64,000 nucleotides of DNA from contig WHVD01000112.1 of the NCBI GenBank assembly GCA_015178975.1, positions 217,465-281,464 on the forward strand. The letters run 5' to 3'. Positions 34,182 to 45,943 of this stretch are shown here, piece by piece. Within the stretch, counting starts at the first letter, position 1; each line of letters begins with the position of its first letter. A model generated the notes under the pieces. That model made no database searches and had not been told where the DNA came from. It worked only from the letters and a program-made list of their open reading frames with translations. The translations under genes and the position numbers were made by a program. The DNA comes from Hysterangium stoloniferum (Eukaryota; Basidiomycota; Agaricomycetes; Hysterangiales; Hysterangiaceae).

Positions 34182-35106
34182 TCAGCCAAGTGTGCGTTTT
34201 GAAGACGTGAGTGGATGAAGTACGATGGCGCCAAACAGCGTGAATACGAGAGCGATCCATATCAAGGCAATACACGCATCGCCGATCACCGCAGCGTGTC
34301 TATGAAAATAATTGTCAAGTATCTCACTATTGATCGCTACATATAACACTCACCGTTGCTTGAGCTCACGACAGATCGTCTCCTCGACGTGTACACGCAG
34401 GGCGTGTGGCAGGTGCGCGACGCTGCTAGGTTCGCCTTTGAATCCCTTGCTCATCAACACCGTGGCAAGGCTGCCTTTTGAGAATGGATGCAATCTAACG
34501 GGAACGTAACCGGTAAGTGACAACATCACAGGCAACAAATAATAGCCACCGCCACTCACACATCGTTGTAGCAATGCGAATATAAGGAGTGTTTCATGTC
34601 ACTCACTGGAAGCAAACCAAACAACCTTGCAGCCTGCTCTAGGTTTAACTCGATGTTTGCCAATAGCTTGAATCCTGTGACGGCAGCCGCGACGGGGCTA
34701 AAACCTTGGTTGAAACGCGGGAGCTGGTAGCCAAGTAATATGGACATATCCGTCAGTATATCCAACACCTTGAACTGCGTATCCGAGACGCAGTGGTGAA
34801 GGATTACTGATAATATTCTTTGCGAGGTGGTGTTGACAATGATGCTATGGCAGTAATATGAGTATGGTGGCATGGGAGAAAGAAGGGCAGATACACGTAC
34901 AAACACAGGAACATTGATAGGTGTATGACGGCCGTCAGAGTGATCCCGCTCACAATAGTTTTGGTGAAGCCGAGGGGCTTCATTGTCGTTGTAGAAGTTA
35001 TGATTTTTGGATTCGGTGGTGGGATGGTAAGGAACAAGGCTATACCAATGGGCAATATTAGAGCGCCAAAAATATCAATCGATAGCATTAGGAACCATGC
35101 ATCCAA
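34182..35106 (-). CDS. spliced multi-pass membrane protein, unknown function
   Basis: The proposed gene starts at the Met at 35106. Exon 1 (35106-34901) encodes a hydrophobic N-terminus (DIFGALILPIGIALFLTI) and a second hydrophobic run (GITLTAVIHLSMFLC). A 56-nt intron (34900-34845, GTACGT..CATAG) keeps the frame into exon 2 (34844 to about 34607), which carries FKVLDILTDMSILLGYQL. The next join (about 34606-34556) is uncertain: the obvious GTGAGT donor does not keep phase, and an upstream GTTGTT donor would. Exon 3 ends HVEETICRELKQ at 34354. A 54-nt intron (34353-34300, GTGAGT..CATAG) leads to exon 4 (34299-34182), with a third helix (GDACIALIWIALVFTLFGAI) and a stop. Two introns with consistent phase and sizes typical of basidiomycetes argue for a real gene. 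No family recognised. Confidence 0.5.
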
Positions 35107-36490
35107 ACTTGGAAGATCAAGAAATGCTGGGCAGTTTGTATAGATATTTATTAAGGCGATGAATAGTGATTGTCAAATGTCCCGCACAGTCTGACGCGTT
35201 TTCTCAAGAAGATAGATCAAGTTATAAAATTCGATTTATTATGTATTAAAAAAAAGTATGGGCGGTTAATGTCAATGCACCAACTTCACGCAGAAAGACC
35301 AGACGTTTGAGAAACGAAGCATCGATGTGTGATCGGGATCGCCTGTTTTAAGCGTGCTTCTTGATGGCGCTTAATCTGACATGGGTGCCTCGCTAATGTT
35401 CATGTCAGTCATGGGAGGCCGTGGGCTGTGCTACGTGACTCGTGTATAGTATTTGAGCCGATTTTCGGACGTCTCGGGGATCAACTTCTGTATTTGCCCC
35501 TGCTTTTTGAATTGTGGATTTAATGCGGAGACATCGACTCTATTTTTAGCCTGGCTTCTTTCTCCACTACGAGTGGTCACACTGGTCACAATCACACGAG
35601 GCTTGGAGCACCCATCAAATGGTGGAGGATCGCCAGGAGGGCTGAAACAGCCGAAATACATGGCTCAAGTGTGGAGACTGTATAATGACGAGAAACATGT
35701 ATAGGTGTTTATATCTAGGGAGGCCGAGTTAAATTCGTTGACTACCTACCCTCCTTCTTGACTGGGGTACTCGTAGGGTCTATGGCATCGGTAGTGCATT
35801 GACTTGGTATAACATTAAACCTGTGACACGACATCAGGTGGGGCTAAGGATGGCAGGGGGGATGCTAGCATGGTGAAGCCCTTCGGTAGGAGATAGATTA
35901 ACTGATACGTTAAAAATTCATATTCCTAGTCAAATATGCGCGCGATGATTGGGTAGCGTCAATTCATCCGCGGATTTGTTGGGTATATGCGCTTTGCACA
36001 TTAATTGCGCGGATTCTTCATAATAAGGTGCTCAAATACACGGCTTTGGGAGGTTCTACCAGCGTTATACATCGATATCGAGACGAGATAAGCAAGTGTG
36101 TACGATAATGCGAAAGGGTAAGGTAGGCGAGTAGCGACGGGCGCTGTTTCTGTAAGAACGTTACCTACGTTTGTACCGTTCAATTTTAAGCGACTCTGAA
36201 ATGGATGCTGACTCGTGACTTATCTCGCGCGATCGATATAAGGATTTCTTGTCAAGGAATGTTAAAAGCCCATGTCTGACCTAGCCGCCCAGTTTGGGCG
36301 AAGCGATGGCATCCATTCACGTCAAAATTCGACTTATCTATTGTTTCCATTGTACAAGCCAAAACCGGCGAAAATGCCACCTATTTGAATAACCGTCGAT
36401 TTTTGATGGGTTGCGCCCGCGTAGCCTGACTTGGTTTTTAACCCAAACATAAGCAAAACTCATTCAAACTCGTAGAAAACGCAAAAGAGA
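35107..36490. other. mostly non-coding, one small ORF
   Basis: Apart from the candidate at 35431-35661, no supported gene was seen. The stretch is unique within the window, with CpG-containing sequence and no tandem repeats. Confidence 0.4.
35431..35661 (-). CDS. small hypothetical protein or exon
   Basis: A 76-codon frame starts MYFGCFSPPGDPPPFDGC and continues into a basic region (TRSGERSQAKNRVDVSALNP) ending ENRLKYYTRVT. Composition is protein-like (mixed charged residues), but no motif identifies it. It could be a lone exon. The start was taken at the first Met because no upstream splice site stood out. Confidence 0.25.
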   Translation of the reverse strand: MYFGCFSPPGDPPPFDGCSKPRVIVTSVTTRSGERSQAKNRVDVSALNPQFKKQGQIQKLIPETSENRLKYYTRVT

Positions 36491-36493
36491 GCT

Positions 36494-36681
36494 ATGCCAC
36501 CTTCCCAGGTCGACATTAGGATGTAAGTCTTCAAGCGACACTCTTGTACGTTGTGCGACCACAATTTCCTCAACAAACTGTCTCTTTCAGCGTCGTTTGC
36601 CTTGCAGCAGAATTTCGGCGCAAGGGCGCCCCGGCGGGATCGCAGCCCCACCTCCATATCTTCCCGATCCCACCCAAGTGA
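36494..36681 (+). CDS. small spliced gene or 5' exons of a gene cut by the repeat block
   Basis: ATG at 36494 opens a 29-nt exon (MPPSQVDIR) ending at a consensus GTAAGT donor (36523). A 68-nt intron ends in a pyrimidine-rich TCTCTTTCAG (36590). Exon 2 keeps the frame with IVVCLAAEFRRKGAPAGSQP and HLHIFPIPPK, then TGA at 36679. A second GTGAGC donor at 36678 and acceptors to about 36718 could extend it. The composite repeat block begins about 270 bp downstream, so a longer gene may have been interrupted. No family recognised. Confidence 0.35.
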
Positions 36682-36948
36682 GCTCGTGACTGTACAGCCT
36701 TTGTTTGGCTTCCGCCAGCACATCCGCTGGGCATGGCGTTTCCGGTTGTGAGTTACCCCCGAATTTTCCCTGAATTATCTATCATGAGGCTCTTTGTACA
36801 TCTGTTGCATCTAAACACTCAACAGATGTAACCAATCCGGATAATACCTTGTGACGAAGTTTCGACAATCAGCAGACACATGACTCGCGAATTTCACTTG
36901 TAAGCTTATGATTGGCGAACAGAACCCAACTCTATAAACCACAAGACT

Positions 36949-37022
36949 GTGACCCGTGGGGGGCAAGCCCCCACCATGCTACCACCCCACAACTTTACTC
37001 GGTCGCTTCGCGACCTGGTGAA
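36949..37022. repeat. junction module H0 (diverged)
   Basis: It contains GTGGGGGGC-AA-GCCCCCAC and GGTCGC-TTC-GCGACC hairpins plus CACCATGCT and CCCCACAACTTTACT, elements found both in and just before the four full modules. Confidence 0.65.
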
Positions 37023-38585
37023 TCAATATTAATGAGCAGTTATATCTGTCTTGAAATAGCATTTTCAAATACTTGATCACATAACCTTTGTATTACCTTC
37101 TGTGACCACTTCTGTACATTCCAGCTTTCCATTTATTCTCATTCAGAGACTTATTTTAAAGTGATTAATGTTTACATTATTCAGAATACTTTTGTAAATT
37201 CACTGAACCTAAAAAATGTGAATCAGTCTCCTTTTGGAACCTTGCTGAATACTTACTCATGGATCAATAATTAAATACTACATATTTGGCTTGGAATAGT
37301 GTTTTTATTCTTCCTCAATTTGTTTCTCTTCATGCCCCCCACTTTCCTTCCATTCCACTCATGTCTGTCATTGAATCTTTTAGTATAAATCATTGTCTTG
37401 TATTCTACTAATCTCCAGTTCAAACATTGATTTAGAACCTTTGGGTTAAGAACCACATTGTTCAGGCCCCTATGTGTATTTTCAACCTACATATACTGTC
37501 CTCTAGCATGGTGATACTCAGCAACACATGCACTTAATGCTTTCCTTTTCCAGCCACTCTATCTCAGTTCTGTTCTAATGACATTCTATTATTCCTTGCA
37601 TCACTTCACCAGATTATTTGCCATCTCAGAATATTCATCTTTTTTTTGTTGTCTTGTATTCCTCTTCTTAATATCCAGTTCTGTTTCCCAATTTCCTTTG
37701 TTCTGTGAATATCAAATCTCAACTTTCAGCTCTGTGCTTCCATTTATTTTAGTATACATAAAACCCCATGATGTACACTACTATCCTTCAGTTTGAATAT
37801 TGACTTACATAAAATACTGATGTAGAACCCCACTCTCATCTTTAGAGGTGTATGCAATAATACCTTCATTTACTTTTTAAGTGCTGTTCATACTGCTTAA
37901 TCCTTTTGCTAGTGTCTGCCAGACTGAGACTTATGACCCTTTTTGACCTTAGCCTCTGAACCCCCATTTACAGCTACATTTTTAGAATCCCCCTCTCATG
38001 TTTAGAAGCTGATGGAATAATACCTTCAAAGTATTGTTCATACTGCTTAATCCTTTTGCTGGTGTCTGGCCAGACTGAGACTTACTCCCTTTGCAAGCTT
38101 AGCCATGGAGCCCAATTTATAACTACAGTAAGTGTCATTATATGTACTTCCTGGTACATACTTTGTTGCCTGTTTTGAAGTACTGGAGCATCTGACAGTT
38201 TTGTGCAGGGTGGAACATGCTGTATGTTGAAGTTCTAAGCTCCACTTCTCTTTAGTAACTGGAATGTTTCCCATTTTGTCCCACTCTTAACACTTCCCTC
38301 TAATACATACATCCACTTTGGGAAAACCTTTTGTAATTATGGAGAATTGAGCAATTCCAGTTTGCTTGCATTTGGTCAGTTGGTACTTCATTTTTGATTC
38401 AAGTAGTTGAAGTGATTGGTTTTTGAATTGGTTGCAATTATTTGCATTGATTTTCCCTTTTTCTTTTGACTTAATGTATTTTATTTTTATTTTTCTGATT
38501 TCCTTTTATTTTGAAACATTTTATTGTCATTTAATTTTGATTTATTCTATTCTATTCTATTCTATTCTATTCTATTTTATTTTGA
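37023..38585. other. AT-rich spacer of unit U0
   Basis: T-rich plus strand with no gene. It includes an imperfect tandem duplication (37817-37940 versus 37979-38090, sharing CATACTGCTTAATCCTTTTGCT) and an (ATTCT)n microsatellite at about 38546-38573. Confidence 0.6.
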
Positions 38586-38589
38586 TTCG

Positions 38590-40300
38590 AAAAAGGTGTG
38601 GGAGCAAGATAGAGAGAGAAGGAACAGGAAAAGAGGAGGTTGATCAGAGTGGGACGGAGTGAGAAGGAAAGGCACACGCACCTCCTGGAGGAAAGAGAGG
38701 GGGCCGGTTAGAGGAGGGAGAGACAGAAACGGTACACGCACTGGCTGGAGGAGTGGATCAGAGGAGGATGGAGAAAGAAGGAAAGGGGACATGTACCACC
38801 TGGAGGAAAGAGAGAGAAGGAAAGGGGACATACACTGGCTGGAGGAAAGAGAGAGGAGGACAAAGAGAGAAGGAAAGGGTAGTACACTCACCTCCGGGAG
38901 GAAAGAGAGAGGAGGTGGTCAGAGGAGGACAGAGATGGAAACGGAAATGGGACACGCACCGGCTGGAGGAAAGAGAGGAGGATGAAGAGAGAAAGAAATG
39001 GTAAGTACACTGGCTGAAATAAAGAGAGGAGGCCAGTCAGAGGAGGACGAAGAGAGAAGGGAAGGGTACACGCACTGGCTGAGGAGGCTGGTCAGAGGAG
39101 GACGAAGAGAGAAGGGAAGGGTACACGCACTGGCTGAGGAGGCTGGTCAGAGGAGGATGAAGAGAGAAGGGAAGGGTACACGCACCGGCTGAAGAGGCCG
39201 GTCAGAGGAGGACGAAGAGAGAAGGGAAGGGTACACGCAATGGCCGAGGAGGCCGGTCGGAGGAGGATGAAGAGAGAAGCATAGGGTACACGCACCATCT
39301 GGAGGAAAGAAAGAGAGGCTGCTCAGAGGAGAATGAAGAGAGAAGGAATGGGGACACGCACCGCCTGGAGGAAAGAGAGAGGGCCGATCAGAGGAGGACA
39401 AAGAGAGAAGGGAAGGGTAGATGCACCAGAGGAGGATAGAGAGAGCAGGAAAGGGAACGCACACCACCTGGAGGAAAGATAAGAGGATCAGAGGAGGACG
39501 GAGGAAGAAAGAAACGGTCCACAGACTACCTGGAGGAAAGAGACGGCCAATCAAAGGAGGACGGAGATAGAAGGAAAGGGGACACTCACCGGCTGGAGGA
39601 AAGAGAGGAGGCCAGTCAGAGGAGGATGGAGAGAGAGAGAAAGGGAACGTGCACCGGCTGGAGGACAGAGAGGAGGCCGATCAGAGGAGGACAGAAAGAA
39701 GGAAAGGGAACACACACCGGGTGGAGGAAAGAGGAGGCCCATCAAAGGAGAACAGAGAGAAGGGGAAAAGGAACGTGCACGGACTGGAGGAAAGAGGAGG
39801 CCCATCAGAGGAGGACAGAAAGAAGGAAACGGTATACGCACCGACTGGCGGAAAAGAGAGGGGAGGTACACACCAACTGGAGGAAAAGAGAGGGGAGGTA
39901 CGCACTGACTGGAAGAAAAGAGAGGGGAGGTAAGCACCGACTGGAAGAAAAGAGAAGGGAGGTACGCACCAACTGGAAGAAAAGAGAGGGGAGGTAAGCA
40001 CCGACTGGAAGAAAAGAGAGGGGAGGTACGCACCGACTGGAGGAAAAGAGAGGGGAGGTACGCATCGACTGGAAGAAAAGAGAGGGCAGGTACGCACCGA
40101 CTGGAAGAAAGAGAGAGGAGGATGATCAGAAGAGGATGAATAGAGAAGGAAACGGTACACGCACCGACTGGAGGAAAGAGAGAGGAGGAGGATGATCAGA
40201 AGAGGACGAAGAGAGAAGGAAACAGTACACACACCGACTGGAGGAAAGAGAGAGGACGATCAGAGAAGGAAACAGTACACGCACCTGGATGGAGAGAGTA
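38590..40300. repeat. purine-rich tandem array A1
   Basis: Units of roughly 65-70 bp contain CTGGAGGAAAGAGAG, CAGAGGAGGAC, AGAAGGAAA and GGTACACGCACC. A shorter sub-array with unit TGGAAGAAAAGAGAGGGGAGG lies at 39850-40100. Nearly pure G+A on the plus strand between the GTACACGCACC islands. Confidence 0.85.
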
Positions 40301-40495
40301 GGACGCACAAAGAGATTGCGAAACCAAGCGGTGACAGGCACAACATGTGTGTGACTGTAACACCTAGGGCTCGCTTCACTCGCAAAACAGACCGTGGGAA
40401 GGCTAAGGCTCGCTTCGCTCGCAGATGCTGACATAATGCTGACAAATAGTCACTAAGCAGCGCCCATGGACCCACTACTGCGAATTAACTTATAT

Positions 40496-40641
40496 GACAA
40501 GCTTAGGAACCCTTGCTACGCTGCGGGGCGGTCGCTTTGCGACCGGCCCCACAACTTCGCTGCGGGCTCCAGCTTGTTGGGGGGCGAAGCCCCCCAAACC
40601 CCCCTGCGTCAACAACTTTTAAGTATTTCTGAGACTCATTG
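40496..40641. repeat. junction module H1
   Basis: About 146 bp from GACAAGCTTAGG to GAGACTCATTG, with GGTCGC-TTT-GCGACC and TTGGGGGGC-GAA-GCCCCCCAA hairpins. Confidence 0.9.
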
Positions 40642-40649
40642 TTTGAATG

Positions 40650-40930
40650 GAAAGTGTTCAGAGAAAGTCGCGTTGGAACGGAAAGTCGCGTTGGAACGGA
40701 AAGTCGCATTGGAACGGAAAGTCGCGTTGGAACGGAAAGTCGCGTTGGAACGGAAAGTCGCGTTGGAACGGAAAGTCGCGTTGGAACGGAAAGTTGCGTT
40801 GGAACGGAAAGTTGCGTTCAAAGGAATCAACAGTTACAAAGGAATCAATGGTTACAAAAGGGAACAATGGTTACAAAAGGGAACAACTGTTACAAAGGGA
40901 ACAACTGTTACCAAAGGGAACAACCATTAC
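40650..40930. repeat. 18-bp arrays D1 and E1
   Basis: D1 has about nine units of GTCGCGTTGGAACGGAAA (to about 40818). E1 then has GTTACAAAAGGGAACAA units. Confidence 0.92.
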
Positions 40931-40985
40931 ATAACTTTTAAGTATATCTGGGGCTTTGCTGTTTTAGAACTAAAGGCATTTAAAG

Positions 40986-41270
40986 AATGGAAAGTGTGCT
41001 AAGAATGGAAAGTGTTCTAAGAACGGAAAGTGTTCAGAGAACGGAAAGTGTTCAGAGAACGGAAAGTGTTCAGAGAACGGAAAGTGTTCTAAAAACAACA
41101 GTTACAAAGGAAACAATGGATACAAAAGGAAACAACAGTTACAAAGGAGATAATGGTTACAAAAGGAAACAACAGTTACACAGGAAACAACAGTTATAAA
41201 AGGAGACAAAGGTTACAAAGGAAACAATGGTTACAAAAGGAAACAATGGGTACAAATGGAAAGAGTGGTT
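40986..41270. repeat. 18-bp arrays D1' and E1'
   Basis: GTGTTCAGAGAACGGAAA units followed by GTTACAAAAGGAAACAA units. A linker with TATCTGGGGCTTTGCTGTTT (40940-40970) separates them from D1/E1 and recurs at 47390. Confidence 0.85.
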
Positions 41271-41454
41271 AAATTGACTCTCAACTGCAAGTAATTACTG
41301 TGGGCACTCAATTTATTTATTTTGATTTAACATATTTTATTTTGATTTATTGAATTTTATTTTATTTTATTGTTTTTCATTTCAATTTCTTTTATTTTTA
41401 AACATTTATATTCATTTATTATATTTTATTTGAATTATTCTGATTTTATGGAGG

Positions 41455-42480
41455 CTGATCAGAGGGGGACAGAGGAAGAAGGAAACAGTACACACACTCA
41501 CTGAAGAAAGGGTACACACACCACCTGGAGGAAAGAGAGGGCTGGTCAGAGGAGGATGGTGGAAGAAGGAAATGGTAGACATACAGTAGGAAAGAGAGAG
41601 TAGGCCAATCAGAGGAACACGCACTGGCTGGAGGAAAGAGAATGGAGGCCAATCAGGGCAGGATGAAGAGAGAAGGAAAGGGTACACAAACCAACTGGAG
41701 GGAAGAGATAGGACCAATCAGAGCAGGATGGAGAGAGAAGGAAATAGTACACGCACTTGCGGGAGGAAAGAGAGAGGGCCAATCAGAGCAGGACGGAGGG
41801 AGGAGGAAAGGGGACACACACCTCCTGGAGAAAAGAGAGAGGAGGACAAAGGGAGAAGGAAACGGTACACGCAGTGGCTGGAGGAAAGAGAGAGGAGGCC
41901 GATCAGAGGACAAAGAGAGAAGGAAATGGTACACACAACTCCTGGAGGAAAGAGAGAGGAAGAAGGGAGGAGGAAACGGTACATGCACCGGCTGGAGGAA
42001 AGAGAGAGGAGGACAGAGGGAGAAGGAGCAGAGAGGAGAACAAAGGGAGAAGGAGCAGTACACGCACTGGCTGGAGGAAAGAGAGGGGGCCGATCAGAAG
42101 AGGACAGAGAGAGAGAGAAATGGAACGCGCACCGGCTGGAGGAAAGAGAGGGGGCCAATCAGAAGAGGAGAGAGGAAGAAGGAAATGGCAGACGCACCGG
42201 CTGGAGGAAAGAGAGAGGGTCCCGATGAGAGGAGGACGGAGAGAAAAGGAAACAGTACACACACCTGGAGGAAAGAGAAGATGATGATCAGAGGACAAAG
42301 AAAGAGGAAATGGTACACGCACCGGCTGGACAAAAGAGAGAAGAGGTCAATCAGAGGAGGACAGAGAGAGAAGGAAATGGTACACACACTGGCTGGAGGA
42401 AAGAGAGAGGAGGCGGATTAGCACAGGACGGAAGGAGAAGGAAAGAGTACACACATCACCTGGAGGAAAGAGAGAGGGTG
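41455..42480. repeat. purine-rich tandem array A2
   Basis: Same unit class as A1, directly continuous with array B1 at its right end. Confidence 0.85.
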
Positions 42481-43112
42481 GGCTGTGAATGGGAGTGGGT
42501 GCGCAGTGGTGATGGGTGCGGGTGGATGGGTGCGCAGCGGATGGGTGCACGTGCGCGATGGATGGGTGCGCGATGGATGGGTGCGCGGTGGATGGGTACA
42601 CGGTGGATGGGTGCGCAGCGGATGGGTGCAGGTGCGCGATGGATGGGTGCGCGGTGGATGGGTACGCCGTGGATGAGTGCGCGGTGGATGGGTGCGCGGT
42701 GGATGGGAGTGGGTGCGTCGTGGATGGGCGCGCGGTGGATAGGTGCGTGGATGGGCGCGCGGTGGATGGGTGCGCGGTGGATGGGTGCGTCGTGGATGGG
42801 CGCGTCGTGGATGGGTGCGCGGTGGATGAGTGCGCGGTGGATGGGAGTGGGTGCGTCGTGGATGGGCGCGCGGTGGATAGGTGCGTGGATGGTGCGCCGT
42901 GGGATGGGTGCGCCATGGATGGGTGCGCGGTGGATGGGTGCGCCATGGATGGGTGCGCGGTGGATGGGTACGCGGTGGATGGGTGCGGGTGGATGGGTGC
43001 GCCGTGGATGGGAGTGGGTGCGTCGTGGATGGGCGCGCGCGGTGGATAGGTGCGTGGATGGTGCGCCGTGGGATGGGTGCGCCGTGAAATGGGTGCGCTG
43101 ACTAAGGAGGTG
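42481..43112. repeat. 15-bp GC-rich array B1
   Basis: About 40 units of GGTGGATGGGTGCGC with variants (GTCGTGGATGGGCGC, GATGGGAGTGGGTGCG). Two larger blocks beginning GATGGGAGTGGGTGCGTCG are repeated, showing a higher-order structure. Confidence 0.92.
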
Positions 43113-43223
43113 ACTAAGCTGATGGTACCTTTTACCTGCCTTTTACAGAGGGAGTTCGGGCGCTCCGCGCCCTCACAGCGCCTAAAAGCGCCCACGGACC
43201 CACCATGCTCCTTTCACTTATTT

Positions 43224-43370
43224 GACAAGCCTGGGAACCCTTGCTACGCTGCGGGGTGGTCACTTTGTGACCTGCCCCACAACTTCGCTGCGGGCTCCGG
43301 CTTGTTGGGGGGCTTCCCCCCCCAAACCCCCCCGCATCGACAACTCTTAAGTATTTCTGAGACTCATTGT
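43224..43370. repeat. junction module H2
   Basis: Same module as H1 with GGTCAC-TTT-GTGACC in place of GGTCGC-TTT-GCGACC. Preceded by GGGCGC-TCC-GCGCCC. Confidence 0.9.
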
Positions 43371-43399
43371 CAGAGACCAAGGAAATTGCTTTCAACTGG

Positions 43400-43894
43400 A
43401 AAGTCTCGTAGAACGTAAAGTCTCGTAGAACGTAAAGTCTCGTAGAACGTAAAGTCTCGTAGAACGTAAAGTCTCGTAGAACGTAAAGTCTCGTAGAACG
43501 TAAAGTCTCGTAGAACGTAAAGTCTCGTAGAACGTAAAGTCTCGTAGAACGTAAAGTCTCGTAGAACGTAAAGTCTCGTAGAACGTAAAGTCTCGTAGAA
43601 CGTAAAGTCTCGTAGAACGTAAAGTCTCGTAGAACGTAAAGTCTCGTAGAACGTAAAGTCTCGTAGAACGTAAAGTCTCGTAGAACGTAAAGTCTCGTAG
43701 AACGTAAAGTCTTGTAGAACGTAAAGTCTCGTAGAACGTAAAGTCTCGTAGAACGTAAAGTCTCGTAGAACGTAAAGTCTCGTAGAACGTAAAGTCTCGT
43801 AGAACGTAAAGTCTCGTAGAACGTAAAGTCTTGTAGAACGTAAAGTCTCGTAGAACGTAAAGTCTCGTAGAACGTAAAGTCTCGTAGAACGTAA
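43400..43894. repeat. 17-bp array D2, about 29 units
   Basis: The unit GTCTCGTAGAACGTAAA is almost invariant. Only two units carry CTTG for CTCG, and these are about 119 bp (seven units) apart. 17 bp is not a multiple of three, so all frames close. Confidence 0.95.
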
Positions 43895-43899
43895 GAATG

Positions 43900-44100
43900 G
43901 AAAGTGTTCAGAAAGTCTTTAAAGGATGGGAAGTCACTTTAGAATGGAAAGTCACTTTAGAATGGAAAGTCACTTTAGAATGGAAAGTCACTTTAGAATG
44001 GAAAGTCACTTTAGAATGGAAAGTCACTTTAGAATGGAAAGTCACTTTAGAATGGAAAGTCACATTAAAATGGAAAGTCACCTTAGAAAGGAAAGTTAGC
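43900..44100. repeat. 18-bp array D2b
   Basis: About nine units of GTCACTTTAGAATGGAAA, with the last units diverged. Confidence 0.92.
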
Positions 44101-44176
44101 TTAGAATGGCACCCATTATTACAACGTAAAGTCTCATAGAATGTAAAGTCTAACGGAAACATCTGTTACAATGGAA

Positions 44177-44392
44177 ACACCCGTTACAACGGAAACACCC
44201 GTTACAACGGAAACACCCGTTACAACGGAAACACCCGTTACAACGGAAACACCCGTTACAACGGAAACACCCGTTACAACGGAAACACCCGTTACAACGG
44301 AAACACCCGTTACAACGGAAACACCCGTTACAACGGAAACACCCGTTACAACGGAAACACCCGTTACAACGGAAACACCCGTTACAAAGTAC
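44177..44392. repeat. 18-bp array E2, 12 units
   Basis: The unit ACACCCGTTACAACGGAA is invariant across twelve units and contains the interrupted palindrome CCGTT-AC-AACGG. Confidence 0.95.
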
Positions 44393-44399
44393 ATCCCAG

Positions 44400-44940
44400 T
44401 TACAAAGGAACGGAACAAAGGTTACAAAGAACATACTGGTTACAAAGGAACGAAACAAAGGTTACAAAAGAAAACAACAGTTACAAAGGAATACAACCAT
44501 GACAAAAGAAAACAATGATCACAAAAGAAAACAAAGGTCACAAAAGAAAACAAACAGTCACAAAAGAAAACAACGGTTACAAAAGAAAACAACAGTCACA
44601 AAAGTGTAAGAATGCAAACTGTTTAAAGAACAGAAACCATTACAAAAGATATTACAAAAGACAGAAAGAAATATCACAAATGGAACAATGGGTACAAAAG
44701 GAGCAACAGTTTCAAAAGGAGTAATGGTTTCAAAAGGAGTAATGGTTTCAAAAGGAGTAATGGTTTCAGATGGAGTAACTGTACAGTTCTGAATAGAAAT
44801 TGATTTGATTCAACTGGAATTGATGTGCAATTGACACAGCATTGATATGATATAGCATTGATTGAGAAGAGGAGAACATTCATTAAGCATTCATGGAACA
44901 TTGATTGAGAATTGATAAGCATTGAAGAAACATTAATAGA
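44400..44940. repeat. degenerate E-type and ATTGAT-rich repeats
   Basis: GGTTACAAAAGAAAACAA units to about 44660, then AAAAGGAGTAATGGTTTC units (44695-44770), then loose CATTGATTGAG-type repeats. Confidence 0.7.
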
Positions 44941-45214
44941 CCATGCATTGAGCATTGATATATTGTATTGTATTTTGACATATTTATTGTATTTTAATTT
45001 ATTGCATTTTATTTTGATTTATTTTATTCTATTTTTAAATATTTTATTTTGATTTATTGTATTTTATTTTGATTTTTTGTATTTTATTTTGATTTTTCCG
45101 ATTTTATTTAATTTTGAAGCATTTTATTTTCATTTACTGTATTTTATTTCGATTTATTCTATGTTATTTTATTTTTAAACATTTTATTTTCATTTATTGT
45201 ATTTTATCGAATGC

Positions 45215-45810
45215 TTCCGTGAGGGGCGCGGGAAATACTCCCCCAAAACGGCGCGGGGACTTCATCCGGAAACGTCGTGGGAAATGTGTCCCTGAGGGGC
45301 GCGGGAAATAGTCCGGTGAAGGGCGTGGGAAATTCGTACGTGAACCGTGCAGGAAATGCTGACATGAAGGGCGCGGGGAATTCTCTTGGAGGTGCGTGGG
45401 AAATGTTTCCATTAGGGCGCGGGAAATGGTCGGGTGAAGGGCGTGGGAAATGGCTATGTGAAGTGCGCGGGAAATGCTTACGTGAACGGCATGCTGACAT
45501 GAAGGGCGTGGGAAATTCTATTGGAGGTGCGTGGGAAATGTTTCCATTAGGGCGTATGAAATGGTTCCGCGCATGTGACAAATACTCCCCGCGCGTTTCA
45601 AAAATGCTCCCACGGCATGGGAAAATACCTCCGCGCATGTGACATAATACTTCTGCGCACGTGACAAAATACTCCCACGCGTGGGACAAATACTTCCGCG
45701 CGTCACAAAATACTCCCGCGGCGCCACAAATGCTCCCGCGCTGTCAGAAAAGCTCCCGCGGCGCCATTAAATACTCCCGCGAGTGCAGAAATGCACCCGC
45801 ACTGACTAAT
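45215..45810. repeat. GC-rich degenerate array C
   Basis: Repeated GGGCGCGGGAAAT / GCGTGGGAAATG motifs to about 45550, then AATACTCCCGCG / CACAAAATACT motifs, with many CpG. Short remnants of the same class occur before H4 (49570-49740) and at the end of U4 (52498-52640). Confidence 0.75.
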
Positions 45811-45943
45811 TGAAGAATTCGGGCGGGCGGCCTAATCGGGGTAGCGTTCGGGCGCTCCGCGCCCTCACGGATTGGGGCGCCTTCGGCGCCTAAAAATGCC
45901 CACCGCCCACCGTACAACTTTACTATATATTGATGATGATGAT

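Noticed and set aside
38546-38573. Telomere-like repeat
   Set aside because: The ATTCT microsatellite and the GTTACAAAAGGAAAC arrays do not match the usual fungal TTAGGG-type telomere repeat, and no chromosome end is implied.
39551-40232. Leu/Ser/Pro-rich minus-strand ORFs over array A1
   Set aside because: They are the complement of GGAGGAAAGAGAG repeats and have no independent support.
41642-43195. Long ORFs (259-282 codons, both strands) over the purine-rich and 15-bp arrays
   Set aside because: They follow array boundaries, not gene signals, and equivalent ORFs appear in several frames over the same DNA.
43400-43894. CRISPR-like appearance of the regular 17-bp array
   Set aside because: There are no variable spacers; units are contiguous and identical, and the context is a fungal minisatellite without cas genes.
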